Source of the DNA: RPQJ01 sp963700045
GTDB lineage: Bacteria > Pseudomonadota > Gammaproteobacteria > Steroidobacterales > Steroidobacteraceae
Direction: 5' to 3'
DNA length: 64,000 nt
Assembly (NCBI GenBank): GCA_963700045.1
Contig: CAVOWK010000002.1
Coordinates: forward strand, 61,600 to 125,599
The notes beneath the pieces are model-generated. The model saw only the letters and a program-made list of their open reading frames with translations, was not told where the DNA came from and did no database searches. Position 1 is the stretch's first letter. Each line of letters begins with the position of its first letter. Positions 28,509 to 36,164 of this stretch are shown here, piece by piece. The translations under genes and the position numbers were made by a program.

Positions 28509-30106
28509 TGCTCGACACCGCTCTCAGGGAACAACTCCAGGGCTACCTCGGCCGGCTCACGCAGCCGGTCGAGATCACGGCGGCACTCGACGATTCCGCC
28601 GCGGCCCGCGAAATGCAGGAGCTGCTGCAGCAGATCGTGCCGCTGTCGAGCCTGATCAGCTATCGCGAGTTGCGCGGCAGCGGGATTCCCGCGGGCAAGC
28701 GCACACCGTCGTTCCGGGTCACACGGGCCGGCGCCGACATGGGCGTCGACTTCGCGGCCATCCCACTGGGCCACGAGTTCACCTCGCTGGTGCTCGCGCT
28801 GCTGCAGGCCGGTGGCTACCCGCCCCGGGTCGACGCACCCGTGATCGAGCAGATCAAGGCGCTCGAGGGCGAGTTCAACTTCGAGATCTTCATTTCGCTG
28901 TCGTGCCACAACTGCCCCGAGGTCGTGCAGTCGCTCAACCTGCTGGCCGTGCTGAACCCCGGCGTGCGCACGACGATGATCGACGGCGCGCTGTTCCAGG
29001 CCGAGGTCGAAGCGCGGCAGATCATGGCCGTGCCGTACGTGTTCCTGAACGGCAGGGAGTTCTCGCAGGGCCGCATCAGCCTCGAGGAGATCCTGGCGAA
29101 GATCGACACCAGCGCCGGTGAGCGCGCCGCCGAGACCATCAGCGCCAAGCAGCCGTTCGACGTGCTCGTCGTCGGCGGTGGCCCGGCGGGCTCTTCCGCG
29201 GCCATCTACGCCGCCCGCAAGGGCATCCGCACGGGCGTGGTCGCGGACCGTTTCGGCGGCCAGGTGATGGACACGCTCGGCATCGAGAACTTCATCTCGG
29301 TCAAGGCGACCGAGGGCCCGAAGCTCGCGGCGGCGCTCGAGGAGCACGTCAAGCACTACGAAGTCGACATCATGAACCTGCAGCGCGCGGCCAGGCTCGA
29401 GCCCGCGGGTGACGATGGCCTGTTCACGGTGACGCTCGAGAGCGGCGCGCGCGTGCAGAGCAGGACCGTGATCATCTCCACCGGTGCGCGCTGGCGGCAG
29501 CTGAACGTGCCGGGCGAAAAGGAGTACTCCGGCAAGGGCGTGGCCTACTGCCCGCACTGCGATGGACCGCTGTTCAAGGGCAAGCGTGTCGCCGTCATCG
29601 GTGGCGGCAACTCCGGCGTCGAAGCCGCGATCGACCTGGCGGGCATCGTGGCGCACGTCACGCTGCTCGAATTCGACGGCAAGCTGCGCGCCGACGAAGT
29701 GCTGCAGCGGAAGCTCCGCAGCCTGCCGAACGTCCACACCATCGTTTCGGCACAGACCACTGCAGTGCACGGCGCGGACGGCAAGGTCAATGCGCTGAGC
29801 TACAAGGACCGCGCCTCAGGCGCAATCCACCGCGTCGAACTCGAAGGCGTGTTCGTGCAGATCGGCCTGCTGCCCAACACCGACTGGCTCAAGGGCACGA
29901 TTGCGCTCTCGCCGCGCGGCGAGATCGAGGTGGACGCCCGGGGCCAGACGTCGCTGCCCGGCGTGTTCGCGGCGGGCGATGCCACGACGGTGCCGTACAA
30001 GCAGATCATCATCGCGATGGGTGAAGGCTCGAAAGCGGCGCTCAGCGCATTCGACCACCTGATCCGGGTGCCGGTGCCGGCGTCGGGGGACGCCGCGGCG
30101 GCGTGA
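28508..30106 (+). CDS. ahpF: Alkyl hydroperoxide reductase subunit F
   Basis: A 532-residue flavoprotein passing electrons from NADH to AhpC. The N-terminal tandem thioredoxin-like domain carries the redox pair CHNC (C133, C136); then comes the thioredoxin-reductase-like part with the FAD motif GGGPAGSSAAIYAARKG near 222, the active-site pair CPHC, the NADH motif GGGNSGVEAA, and the C-terminal GVFAAGDATTVPYKQI. The length fits AhpF (about 520-530). It starts in the ahpC stop codon. Confidence 0.97.
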   Translation: MLDTALREQLQGYLGRLTQPVEITAALDDSAAAREMQELLQQIVPLSSLISYRELRGSGIPAGKRTPSFRVTRAGADMGVDFAAIPLGHEFTSLVLALLQAGGYPPRVDAPVIEQIKALEGEFNFEIFISLSCHNCPEVVQSLNLLAVLNPGVRTTMIDGALFQAEVEARQIMAVPYVFLNGREFSQGRISLEEILAKIDTSAGERAAETISAKQPFDVLVVGGGPAGSSAAIYAARKGIRTGVVADRFGGQVMDTLGIENFISVKATEGPKLAAALEEHVKHYEVDIMNLQRAARLEPAGDDGLFTVTLESGARVQSRTVIISTGARWRQLNVPGEKEYSGKGVAYCPHCDGPLFKGKRVAVIGGGNSGVEAAIDLAGIVAHVTLLEFDGKLRADEVLQRKLRSLPNVHTIVSAQTTAVHGADGKVNALSYKDRASGAIHRVELEGVFVQIGLLPNTDWLKGTIALSPRGEIEVDARGQTSLPGVFAAGDATTVPYKQIIIAMGEGSKAALSAFDHLIRVPVPASGDAAAA

Positions 30107-30194
30107 GGGCGCGACTGCGGTTTTCACCACTGCCCCGGGAGCAAGCAGCGGATTACCGTTGACCGGTTGATCGGCCACGTTCCCGGAGCACCCG

Positions 30195-30341
30195 ATGGAA
30201 AAATTCAGCCTGCTGTTCACGACCGACTACGGCCTGATGAGCCTCGGCGTCATCCTGTTCATCATCGTGATGGGCTTCTACCTGTCGGGCAAGCTCAAGA
30301 AGCTGATGAACCAGCAGCCGGGCAAGGAAGGCTGGGAGTAA
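30195..30341 (+). CDS. DUF3149 single-helix membrane mini-protein
   Basis: A 48-residue protein MEKFSLLFTTDYGLMSLG... with one membrane helix (about 15-31), then a basic segment GKLKKLMNQQ. The pattern 'short amphipathic start, D-x-G-L-M-S-L-x-V, helix, basic tail' is that of DUF3149 proteins found in Beta- and Gammaproteobacteria. The function is unknown. ATG 30195 is preceded by GGAG with suitable spacing. It lies 88 bp behind ahpF and 12 bp from the convergent cytochrome-like gene. Confidence 0.75.
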   Translation: MEKFSLLFTTDYGLMSLGVILFIIVMGFYLSGKLKKLMNQQPGKEGWE

Positions 30342-30353
30342 GCGACGTCGCAG

Positions 30354-30809
30354 TCAGTCCCGCACGAAATCCAGCAGGTGTGACGCAACGGCGAGCACGT
30401 GCAACAGGCCGGCCACGATCAGGATTCGCGCGAGGACGATGTGCAACATGCGCCAGGTGAGCGCGGCGTCCGAGCCCTGCAGCAGGAACCACACCACGCC
30501 TGACATGCCCGCCGTGACGAGCGCCACGAGCAGCAGCCCTTCGATGTAGCCGAAGAGCCCGCCGCCGTCCGCCGCCAGGGGAAAGTAGAGTTTCCAGCGC
30601 CCGCCGCGCACGATGACGAGGCCATAGAGAATACCGACGACAAGCGCGACGACGCCCACGACCATGTGCGCGTAGTCAAAGAAGCCGGCACCGGCCGGGA
30701 CTCGGCGCAGCATCGACACCCAGGGACTGGTCGCCACCAGCCACAGGGCGAGCAGCGTCACGGCGATGTGCAGCCGGTTGCCGATCACTTCGCGTTGCAC
30801 GTCATTCAT
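30354..30809 (-). CDS. Four-helix membrane protein, cytochrome b561-like
   Basis: A 151-residue integral membrane protein with four predicted helices and histidines placed within or at helix ends (H14, H48, H123, H137, H144), as in small di-haem cytochromes of the b561 or cytochrome b/b6 type. RMLHIVLARILIVAGLLHVLAVA is the clearest candidate haem-binding helix. The haem assignment is inference. ATG 30809 starts 22 bp after the hemG stop on the same strand, an attractive neighbour because HemG passes electrons to the quinone pool during haem synthesis. Confidence 0.65.
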   Translation of the reverse strand: MNDVQREVIGNRLHIAVTLLALWLVATSPWVSMLRRVPAGAGFFDYAHMVVGVVALVVGILYGLVIVRGGRWKLYFPLAADGGGLFGYIEGLLLVALVTAGMSGVVWFLLQGSDAALTWRMLHIVLARILIVAGLLHVLAVASHLLDFVRD

Positions 30810-30831
30810 GGTTGCGATGGACCCGGCTGCA

Positions 30832-31377
30832 TCAGCCTGTGGCCCTGCCCTCGGCCAGGGCTGCAATGCGTCCTGCGAACCGACGCACCTCGTCCCACGG
30901 CGTGAACTCGACGTTGGTGTGCAGGTCGGTCGGCCCACCCGTCAGCCGCATGATGAAGCGGATGATGTGCCGGTCGAAGGGGCCGTAGCGCTGGTAATCG
31001 AGCACTCCGCCAAACACGGCGAGCAGCTGCGGCCGCCAGGTCGTGAGCGCCAGGAACTTCTGCAGGTACGGGTTCGTCTCCGGCGTGTTCTTGTGCGGCT
31101 TGCGCGCGACGAGGCTTACCGAGAAAAACGCGTTGGGCTTCGAATCGAGCAACGCCCGGTTCGCTTCGATGAACGCATAGACCGCCGGATTGTGCTTGCC
31201 ATGACGGATGCTGGCACCGATCACGATCGCGTCGAATGTCGCGGCGTCCTGCGGGCCGTCGACCAGCGGTCGAACCTGCGCCGCGTGGCCGAGTCGCACC
31301 ACCTCGTCACGCATGACGCCGCTGACTTTCAGCGTATGTCCGTACACGCCGTGGTACAAAAACAGGATCCTGGCCAC
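30832..31377 (-). CDS. hemG: Menaquinone-type protoporphyrinogen IX oxidase
   Basis: A 181-residue flavodoxin-fold enzyme oxidising protoporphyrinogen IX to protoporphyrin IX and passing electrons to quinone at the inner membrane. Matches to E. coli HemG run throughout: the N-terminal FMN loop ILFLYHGVYGHT, IVIGASIRHGKHNPAVYAF, FFSVSLVARKPHKNTPETNPY and the HemG-specific basic/aromatic insert YGPFDRHIIRFIMRLTGG. Translation starts at GTG 31377. It pairs with the membrane protein just downstream. Confidence 0.93.
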   Translation of the reverse strand: MARILFLYHGVYGHTLKVSGVMRDEVVRLGHAAQVRPLVDGPQDAATFDAIVIGASIRHGKHNPAVYAFIEANRALLDSKPNAFFSVSLVARKPHKNTPETNPYLQKFLALTTWRPQLLAVFGGVLDYQRYGPFDRHIIRFIMRLTGGPTDLHTNVEFTPWDEVRRFAGRIAALAEGRATG

Positions 31378-31551
31378 GCCGCAGTCACCTTCAGTTCGAC
31401 CTGTCGCAGGGAATTCTAGCCGCCGGGGCGACCGGCCGGGGATCGGTAGTCGCCCCGCCGGGCTTCGCGACGCCGCGTCACACGCTTGTCAGGAGGGTGC
31501 GGCAAGGTAAGGTGTCGCCCTGCCGTAGACCGCCGAGCCACGAGTCGCCCA
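31378..31551. promoter_or_regulatory. Divergent hemG / alkaline phosphatase intergenic region
   Basis: It holds a GC-rich hairpin, arms 31420-31432 and 31449-31461 (CCGCCGGGGCGAC against GTCGCCCCGCCGG, one mismatch). It also holds a weak Pho-box-like pair GCGTCAC (31475-31481) and TTGTCAG (31486-31492), spaced four bases apart as in CTGTCAT direct repeats. The Pho box is a poor match and only suggestive. Confidence 0.3.
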
Positions 31552-33078
31552 ATGCCCCGGATCCGCCGATTGCCTGCACCGTTCCTGCTCGTCCTCGGGC
31601 TGGGTGTCGCGCCCGCCTTCGCCGCCGAGCCCGCGGAGCCGGCCGCCGCGGCCTGGTATCGCTCCGGCGCCGAAGTGGTGGCGCGGCACGAGCGGGAAGC
31701 GATCGACCGGCGCCGCGCGCGCAACGTCATCCTGTTCGTCGGCGATGGCATGGGAATCTCGACCGTCACCGCCGCCCGCATCCTCGCCGGACAGCGCGCC
31801 GGCGGCAGCGGCGAAGACCACCAGCTCGCTTTCGAAACCCTGCCCTATCTTGCACTCTCGAAGACGTACAGCGTCACGCAGCAGACGTCCGATTCGGCGC
31901 CCACGGCGACGGCCATGGTCGCCGGCATCAAGACGCGGGACGGGGCGATATCCGTCGACGAAACCGTGCAGCACGACGAGCAGGACGCGACCGTCATCGC
32001 GCGGCACGCCGTCACGACCATCCTGGAACAGGCCGAAGCGCACGGCCTGTCGACCGGAATCGTGACGACCGCGCGCGTCACTCACGCGACGCCGGCCGTC
32101 AATTTCGCGCACACCGCCAACCGCGACTGGGAATCGGACGCAGACCTGCCCGCCGGCGCAGGCGTCGCGGACATCGCCGCGCAGCTGGTCGCGGCGCAGC
32201 GCAGGTACGGCATCGAAGTGGTGCTCGGCGGCGGACGCATGCCGTTCATGCCGGCGACGGCCAGCGATCCTGAGTACCCCACGAACCACGGCTATCGCGA
32301 GGATGGCCGGTCGCTGATCGACGAATGGCTCGCCGCACGACCGGATTCCGCGTACGTGTGGAATCGCAGGCAACTCGTCGCGATCGATCCCAGGTCCACG
32401 CGACACCTGCTCGGGCTCTTCGAACCGTCACACATGCAGTACGAGACGGATCGGCGCGCCGCCGACGAGCCTTCGCTCGCCGAAATGACGGCCAAGGCCA
32501 TCGAAATCCTGCAGAACAACCGTAAAGGCTTCTACCTCATGGTGGAAGGCGGGCGCATCGACCACGCGCACCACGCCGGCAACGCCTATCGCGCATTGAC
32601 GGACACGATCGCGCTGTCAGATGCAGTGCGCGCTGCGCAGGAACTCACCGATCCGCGCGACACGCTGATCATCGTCACGGCCGACCACAGCCATGTCTTC
32701 ACGCTGGCGGGCTACCCTAAGCGCGGCAACCCGATCCTCGGCCTCGTCATCGAGCCCGGCAGGACCCGACCTGAACTGGCCCACGACGGCAAGCCGTACG
32801 CGACGCTCGGTTACATGAACGGCCCCGGTCACGCAGCCCTGCCTGCGGACAGTGTCCCCGAGGAGACGCGACCGGTGAACGCGGGGCGTCACCTCCGCGC
32901 CGACGATGACACCGATTCGCCCGGCTTCCACCAGGAAGCACTCGTGCCATTCGAATACGAAACCCACGGCGGCGAGGACGTGGCCATCTATGCCGGCGGA
33001 CCCCAGTCCCACCTGTTCCGCGGGACGATGGAACAGCACACGATCTACCACGTGATGCGCCGCGCGCTGGGGTTCTGA
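31552..33078 (+). CDS. Alkaline phosphatase
   Basis: A 508-residue exported phosphomonoesterase. It has a signal peptide (MPRIRRLPAPFLLVLGLGVAPAFAA), a first metal-binding segment NVILFVGDGMGISTVTAAR, the nucleophile Ser115 in TSDSAPTATAM, EGGRIDHAHHAGN, and ADHSHVFTLAG, which together give the two-zinc, one-magnesium site of PF00245 enzymes. Inserted loops toward the C-terminus (GPGHAALPADS to THGGEDVAIYAGGPQ) are typical of the longer bacterial forms. ATG 31552 begins the signal peptide. Phosphate control is possible but the Pho-box match upstream is weak. Confidence 0.93.
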   Translation: MPRIRRLPAPFLLVLGLGVAPAFAAEPAEPAAAAWYRSGAEVVARHEREAIDRRRARNVILFVGDGMGISTVTAARILAGQRAGGSGEDHQLAFETLPYLALSKTYSVTQQTSDSAPTATAMVAGIKTRDGAISVDETVQHDEQDATVIARHAVTTILEQAEAHGLSTGIVTTARVTHATPAVNFAHTANRDWESDADLPAGAGVADIAAQLVAAQRRYGIEVVLGGGRMPFMPATASDPEYPTNHGYREDGRSLIDEWLAARPDSAYVWNRRQLVAIDPRSTRHLLGLFEPSHMQYETDRRAADEPSLAEMTAKAIEILQNNRKGFYLMVEGGRIDHAHHAGNAYRALTDTIALSDAVRAAQELTDPRDTLIIVTADHSHVFTLAGYPKRGNPILGLVIEPGRTRPELAHDGKPYATLGYMNGPGHAALPADSVPEETRPVNAGRHLRADDDTDSPGFHQEALVPFEYETHGGEDVAIYAGGPQSHLFRGTMEQHTIYHVMRRALGF

Positions 33079-33134
33079 CGCAGGATCGGTGGCGGTGCCA
33101 GGGACGGTGCCGCTGCCGGTTGGTCGAGCGGGTC

Positions 33135-34133
33135 CTACAACTCGGCCGCGGTTCCCAGGCCGCGCTCCAGCGCGTGCCGATAGACGACGAGCGCGCTGAC
33201 CAGGTCCTGCGCCGCGACACCCAGCGACTTGTAGACGGTGACGTCGTCGTCCGCCAGCCGGCCTGGCACCGTGCCGCTCAGCACGTCGCCGATCTCACCG
33301 AGAATGTGCGCTGCCGTCACCCTGCCCGCCTTGATCGCGTCGAGCAGTTCGCCCGCCTGCGCCATCGCGCTGCCGCGATAGTCGACGAAGAAGCGCGACC
33401 TGGCGACCAGGTCGTCGTCGACCTCGCGCGAACTCGGGACCGATGCGCCGACGAGACACAGGTGCGTGCCCTTGCGCACGTCGCGACCGAACAGGATGGC
33501 CGCAGGCGAGCCGGTCACGGTGCAGACGACGTCGGCTTCGGCCGCGGCGGCTGCCACGGAACTCGCGATCTCCACATGAACACAGCCTGCTGCCAGCGCG
33601 TACTCCGCGAACTCGCGCGTGGCATCCGGACTGCGGCCCCAGACGATCACGCGCTCGAACGGACGCACGGCCTGGAACGCATCGATGTGCGAGCGCGCTT
33701 CCTCGCCGGTGCCGATGATGGCGAGCGTGCGCGAAGCGGGGCGCGCCAGGGCCTGCGTCGCGACGACGCTGGCCGCGGCCGTGCGGATCGCCGTGAGCGC
33801 ACTCGCCTCCATGATCGCGACCGGCCGGCCGTGCGCGGACTCGTACAGCACGTACAGACCGACGTGCGACGAGAGCCCCACCCTGGGATTGCCGGGGAAC
33901 AGGCTCAGCAACTTGATGCCGAAACATTCCGGCTCGCCGAGGTAGCCCGGCATCCAGGCGAGCTTGCCGTCGCCCGAGGGCAGCGGCATGACCTGCCGCA
34001 ACGGCATCAGCACCTTGCCGGCGCTCACGCCGCGCATCGCCTGTTGGACGGCGGCGACACATTCGCTGAAAGGCAGCAGCTCGCGCACTTCGCGGGCGGA
34101 GATGACGCGCAGTTCGAGCGGCGGCTGTTGCAT
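33135..34133 (-). CDS. Ornithine cyclodeaminase/mu-crystallin family protein
   Basis: A 332-residue NAD(P)-dependent enzyme of the ornithine cyclodeaminase/alanine dehydrogenase family. It shows the substrate-side MPLRQVMPLPSGDGKLAWMPGYL, EASALTAIRTAAASVVATQ, the Rossmann motif IIGTGEEARSHIDAF, and TGSPAAILFGRDVRKGTHL followed by VGASVPSSREVD. The VGAS.P..RE motif is typical. The chemistry could be ornithine to proline, or imine/ketimine reduction; the family is too broad to choose. I took ATG 34133 rather than TTG 34139. It converges with the phosphatase gene. Confidence 0.88.
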   Translation of the reverse strand: MQQPPLELRVISAREVRELLPFSECVAAVQQAMRGVSAGKVLMPLRQVMPLPSGDGKLAWMPGYLGEPECFGIKLLSLFPGNPRVGLSSHVGLYVLYESAHGRPVAIMEASALTAIRTAAASVVATQALARPASRTLAIIGTGEEARSHIDAFQAVRPFERVIVWGRSPDATREFAEYALAAGCVHVEIASSVAAAAAEADVVCTVTGSPAAILFGRDVRKGTHLCLVGASVPSSREVDDDLVARSRFFVDYRGSAMAQAGELLDAIKAGRVTAAHILGEIGDVLSGTVPGRLADDDVTVYKSLGVAAQDLVSALVVYRHALERGLGTAAEL

Positions 34134-34169
34134 GCGCAAAGCCTAGCGCACCGGTTGGACCACACAAAG

Positions 34170-34193
34170 CAAAACGGCCCCCGAAGGGGCCGT
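34170..34193 (-). terminator. Intrinsic terminator of the RRM gene
   Basis: On the minus strand, ACGGCCCC-TTCG-GGGGCCGT followed by TTTTGCTTTG: a perfect eight-pair GC-rich stem (34174-34181 with 34186-34193), a TTCG tetraloop and a T-run. It lies 65 bp beyond the RRM stop codon. Confidence 0.9.
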
Positions 34194-34258
34194 CTGCTGC
34201 TTCCTCGTTCCAGTCGGCTGCCGTTAAGCCGCCGACCAGTCCGGATCAGCCTGAACGC

Positions 34259-34525
34259 TTACCAGCGGCGGGGACGTTCCGTCTTCGCCTGGGCTTCGTT
34301 CACCTTCAGGGCGCGGCCGCCCATCTGGAAACCGTTCAGCGTCTGGATCGCCTTGGCGGCCTCGGAGTTCGAGGTCATCTCGACGAAGCCGAAGCCACGG
34401 GGTTGGCCCGTGTCACGGTCGTTGATCAGGGCAACCGAGTCGACGGTGCCGTGGGCCGAGAACAGCTCACGCACGGCGTCTTCGGTGGCGGAAAAAGGGA
34501 GGTTACCGACGTAAATCTTGGACAT
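34259..34525 (-). CDS. RNA-recognition-motif RNA-binding protein
   Basis: An 88-residue single-RRM protein. RNP2 is IYVGNLP (4-10) and RNP1 is RGFGFVEM (43-50), with the usual beta-alpha-beta-beta-alpha-beta layout filling the protein and a short basic tail ending RPRRW. Such proteins bind single-stranded RNA and in cyanobacteria and Proteobacteria are often cold-induced; the target is unknown here. The start is ATG 34525. A long non-coding leader precedes it and a strong terminator follows, so it is probably a single-gene transcript. Confidence 0.93.
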   Translation of the reverse strand: MSKIYVGNLPFSATEDAVRELFSAHGTVDSVALINDRDTGQPRGFGFVEMTSNSEAAKAIQTLNGFQMGGRALKVNEAQAKTERPRRW

Positions 34526-34933
34526 TTAAATACTCACTGACAAAAAGTCCGTTCGGCCGTGCCCATCGAAGCGACGGGCTGGATCGGCCTGGGGACCGGG
34601 AAACGCAAGGCATGAGGCAGCGCGGCTGGAAGAACTCCCGCTTTCGAGGCGGGGCGATCGCAGTCGCGTGGCAACGGTGCCACGTGGATCGGAAACTCTT
34701 CGGCTAAGCGCTGGGACTTGAACTGCGCGAAAACTCGCGAGAACCGCCCAAACAGAAAGTAGAAGGGAGACTACCCGCGGCGGACTATACGCGCTTTTCC
34801 CCCGCCGGGTCGGTTTATTTCCAGACGCGGGTCACGGGGTTGCTGTATCGTGCGTGCGCCGCGCCCTGCTTGAGCCTTCCGCCTCTCAGTGACCCCGGCA
34901 TTACCCGCCGTACCGGCACACCCAGGTGAATGA
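34526..34933. promoter_or_regulatory. 408-bp gap: probable RRM leader and infA promoter
   Basis: There is no gene here. On the minus strand a -10-like TATAGT (34783-34788) would give an RRM transcript with a leader of about 250 nt. That leader holds several short hairpins: GTGGCACCGTTGCCAC (34667-34682), CCGCCTCGAAAGCGG (34640-34654), and the CTCGCGAG palindrome (34734-34741). The remaining 130 bp should contain the infA promoter; no clear -35/-10 pair stands out. Confidence 0.4.
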
Positions 34934-35203
34934 ATGGCCAAGGAAGAACTCATCGACATGCAGGGCACCGTCAACCAGGTGCTGCCCGACACGCGATTTC
35001 TCGTGACGCTGGAAAACGGCCACGAGATCACAGCGTACCTCTCCGGCAAGATGCGCAAGCACCGCATCCGCATCCTGGCCGGCGACAAGGTGACACTGGA
35101 AATGTCCCCGTACGACCTGACCAAGGGTCGCATCAACTTCCGCGAAAAGGATGTCCGCGCTGCCTCGACCGGCGCCCGCCCGAGCTTCCCCCGCCGCCGT
35201 TAA
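34934..35203 (+). CDS. infA: Translation initiation factor IF-1
   Basis: An 89-residue OB-fold protein that binds the 30S A-site during initiation. The core matches the family closely: MAKEELIDMQGTVNQVLPDTRFLV, GHEITAYLSGKMRKHRIRILAGDKVTLEMSPYDLTKGRI. The normal length is about 72; the extra C-terminal 17 residues end in a basic SFPRRR tail, as in the longer IF-1 paralogues seen in some Beta- and Gammaproteobacteria. ATG 34934 has AGGTG just upstream. It may be the second IF-1 of the genome rather than the essential copy near clpA/aat. The 3' end overlaps a convergent gene by 4 bp. Confidence 0.93.
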   Translation: MAKEELIDMQGTVNQVLPDTRFLVTLENGHEITAYLSGKMRKHRIRILAGDKVTLEMSPYDLTKGRINFREKDVRAASTGARPSFPRRR

Positions 35204-35634
35204 GGTTTCCGGCTGAACAGACGCTCCAGCAGGCCCGGCCTTGCTCGAGACGTCGTTGCTGCCTTCGCCGCCGGGCGCTTCGTGGACACACTCGACGACC
35301 GCACCGGAAACGTCCTTACCGTCCCCATGGGGATCCGGTCTGGCGCCTGGCCCGCGTCGAGCGGCACCGCCCGCTGCGGCTCCGGCATCACAGGCGGCTT
35401 CCGGACAATGACCGTCGCTTCGAGGCTGAGGGGCGGCACCAGCTTGCGCACCAGCGTGGTGCTGCCGTCGCGCACGAACTGGTGATCGCCGGTGCGCATC
35501 TCCCACACCGCGTTGCCACGCTCGTCGTGCGCCACCCGGCCTGACGTGGCCTGGCCCGGCCTGCCATGGTCGCCCGTCGACGTGCGCAACGTCGGCGTCA
35601 GCCGCGTGGGAGCAGTGTCTTTGCGATGGGTCAT
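35200..35634 (-). CDS. Hypothetical protein, disordered ends
   Basis: A 144-residue protein I do not recognise. The only compact part is residues about 33-68 (GNAVWEMRTGDHQFVRDGST...LVRKLVPPLSLE); both flanks are rich in Pro, Thr, Arg and Lys and look disordered. There is no signal peptide or helix bundle. It is convergent with infA, with the two stop codons overlapping by 4 bp. The coding call rests on a single clean frame, a plausible ATG at 35634 and the tight junction. Confidence 0.55.
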   Translation of the reverse strand: MTHRKDTAPTRLTPTLRTSTGDHGRPGQATSGRVAHDERGNAVWEMRTGDHQFVRDGSTTLVRKLVPPLSLEATVIVRKPPVMPEPQRAVPLDAGQAPDRIPMGTVRTFPVRSSSVSTKRPAAKAATTSRARPGLLERLFSRKP

Positions 35635-35858
35635 GGCGCAACAGGGCCGGAAAGTCAGGTCGACCCGTAAGTTACGCCTATTCCCCGGCCCGGCAGGATT
35701 TCGTTAACTCGACGATGCGAGTTCTGTGACGTGGTTCACGGCGGGTTGCCGCCGTGGCCCGCCGCGCCGCGGGCACCGCTCGCTGCCAGCCCGTGTTGCC
35801 ACCCCCCGATGGGCGCGGTAACGTCCGACGCGCCCACCGCCCTGCCAGCGAGACCACC

Positions 35859-36152
35859 ATGAACCTGACGAGCTTTCGCCCTTCGTTCCGCCTCGCACTC
35901 GGTCTCGTCGCCCTGGCGAGCTGGCCGAGCCTCGCAGCTGCCGATGTCGTGACCGGCACCGTCACGCCGGCGACTGCCAAGGCCGTCGTCGTGGACGCTG
36001 CCGGCAAGACCGTTGCCGAACTGAAGCCGGGCGCGTACCAGCTGCAGCTTGCTCCCGGTCGCTACAAGGCCAGGTGCCTCGCACCGACGCAACGCGAACA
36101 GGAATTCCTGAGCCTCTCGGAACCCGTGACCGTCAACATCGACTGCGGCTGA
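35859..36152 (+). CDS. Small secreted protein of unknown function
   Basis: A 97-residue protein with a signal peptide (about MNLTSFRPSFRLALGLVALASWPSLAAA). The mature 70 residues form short beta-like repeats (VVTGTVTPATAKAVVVDAAGK, AELKPGAYQLQLAPGRYKARC) resembling a carboxypeptidase-regulatory-like fold, and hold two cysteines (RYKARC, NIDCG) that could form a disulphide. ATG 35859 is the start of the signal peptide. It lies 12 bp before the unknown membrane protein and upstream of ppc. Confidence 0.7.
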   Translation: MNLTSFRPSFRLALGLVALASWPSLAAADVVTGTVTPATAKAVVVDAAGKTVAELKPGAYQLQLAPGRYKARCLAPTQREQEFLSLSEPVTVNIDCG

Positions 36153-36164
36153 CGAGCCCCGTTC

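Noticed and set aside
28148..29770. 540-codon minus-strand frame opposite ahpCF
   Set aside because: ahpC and ahpF are certain; the translation is arginine/histidine-rich noise.
33079..33134. Imperfect GC hairpin between the phosphatase and cyclodeaminase genes as a terminator
   Set aside because: Pairing depends on several G-U pairs and no T-run follows; not strong enough to list.
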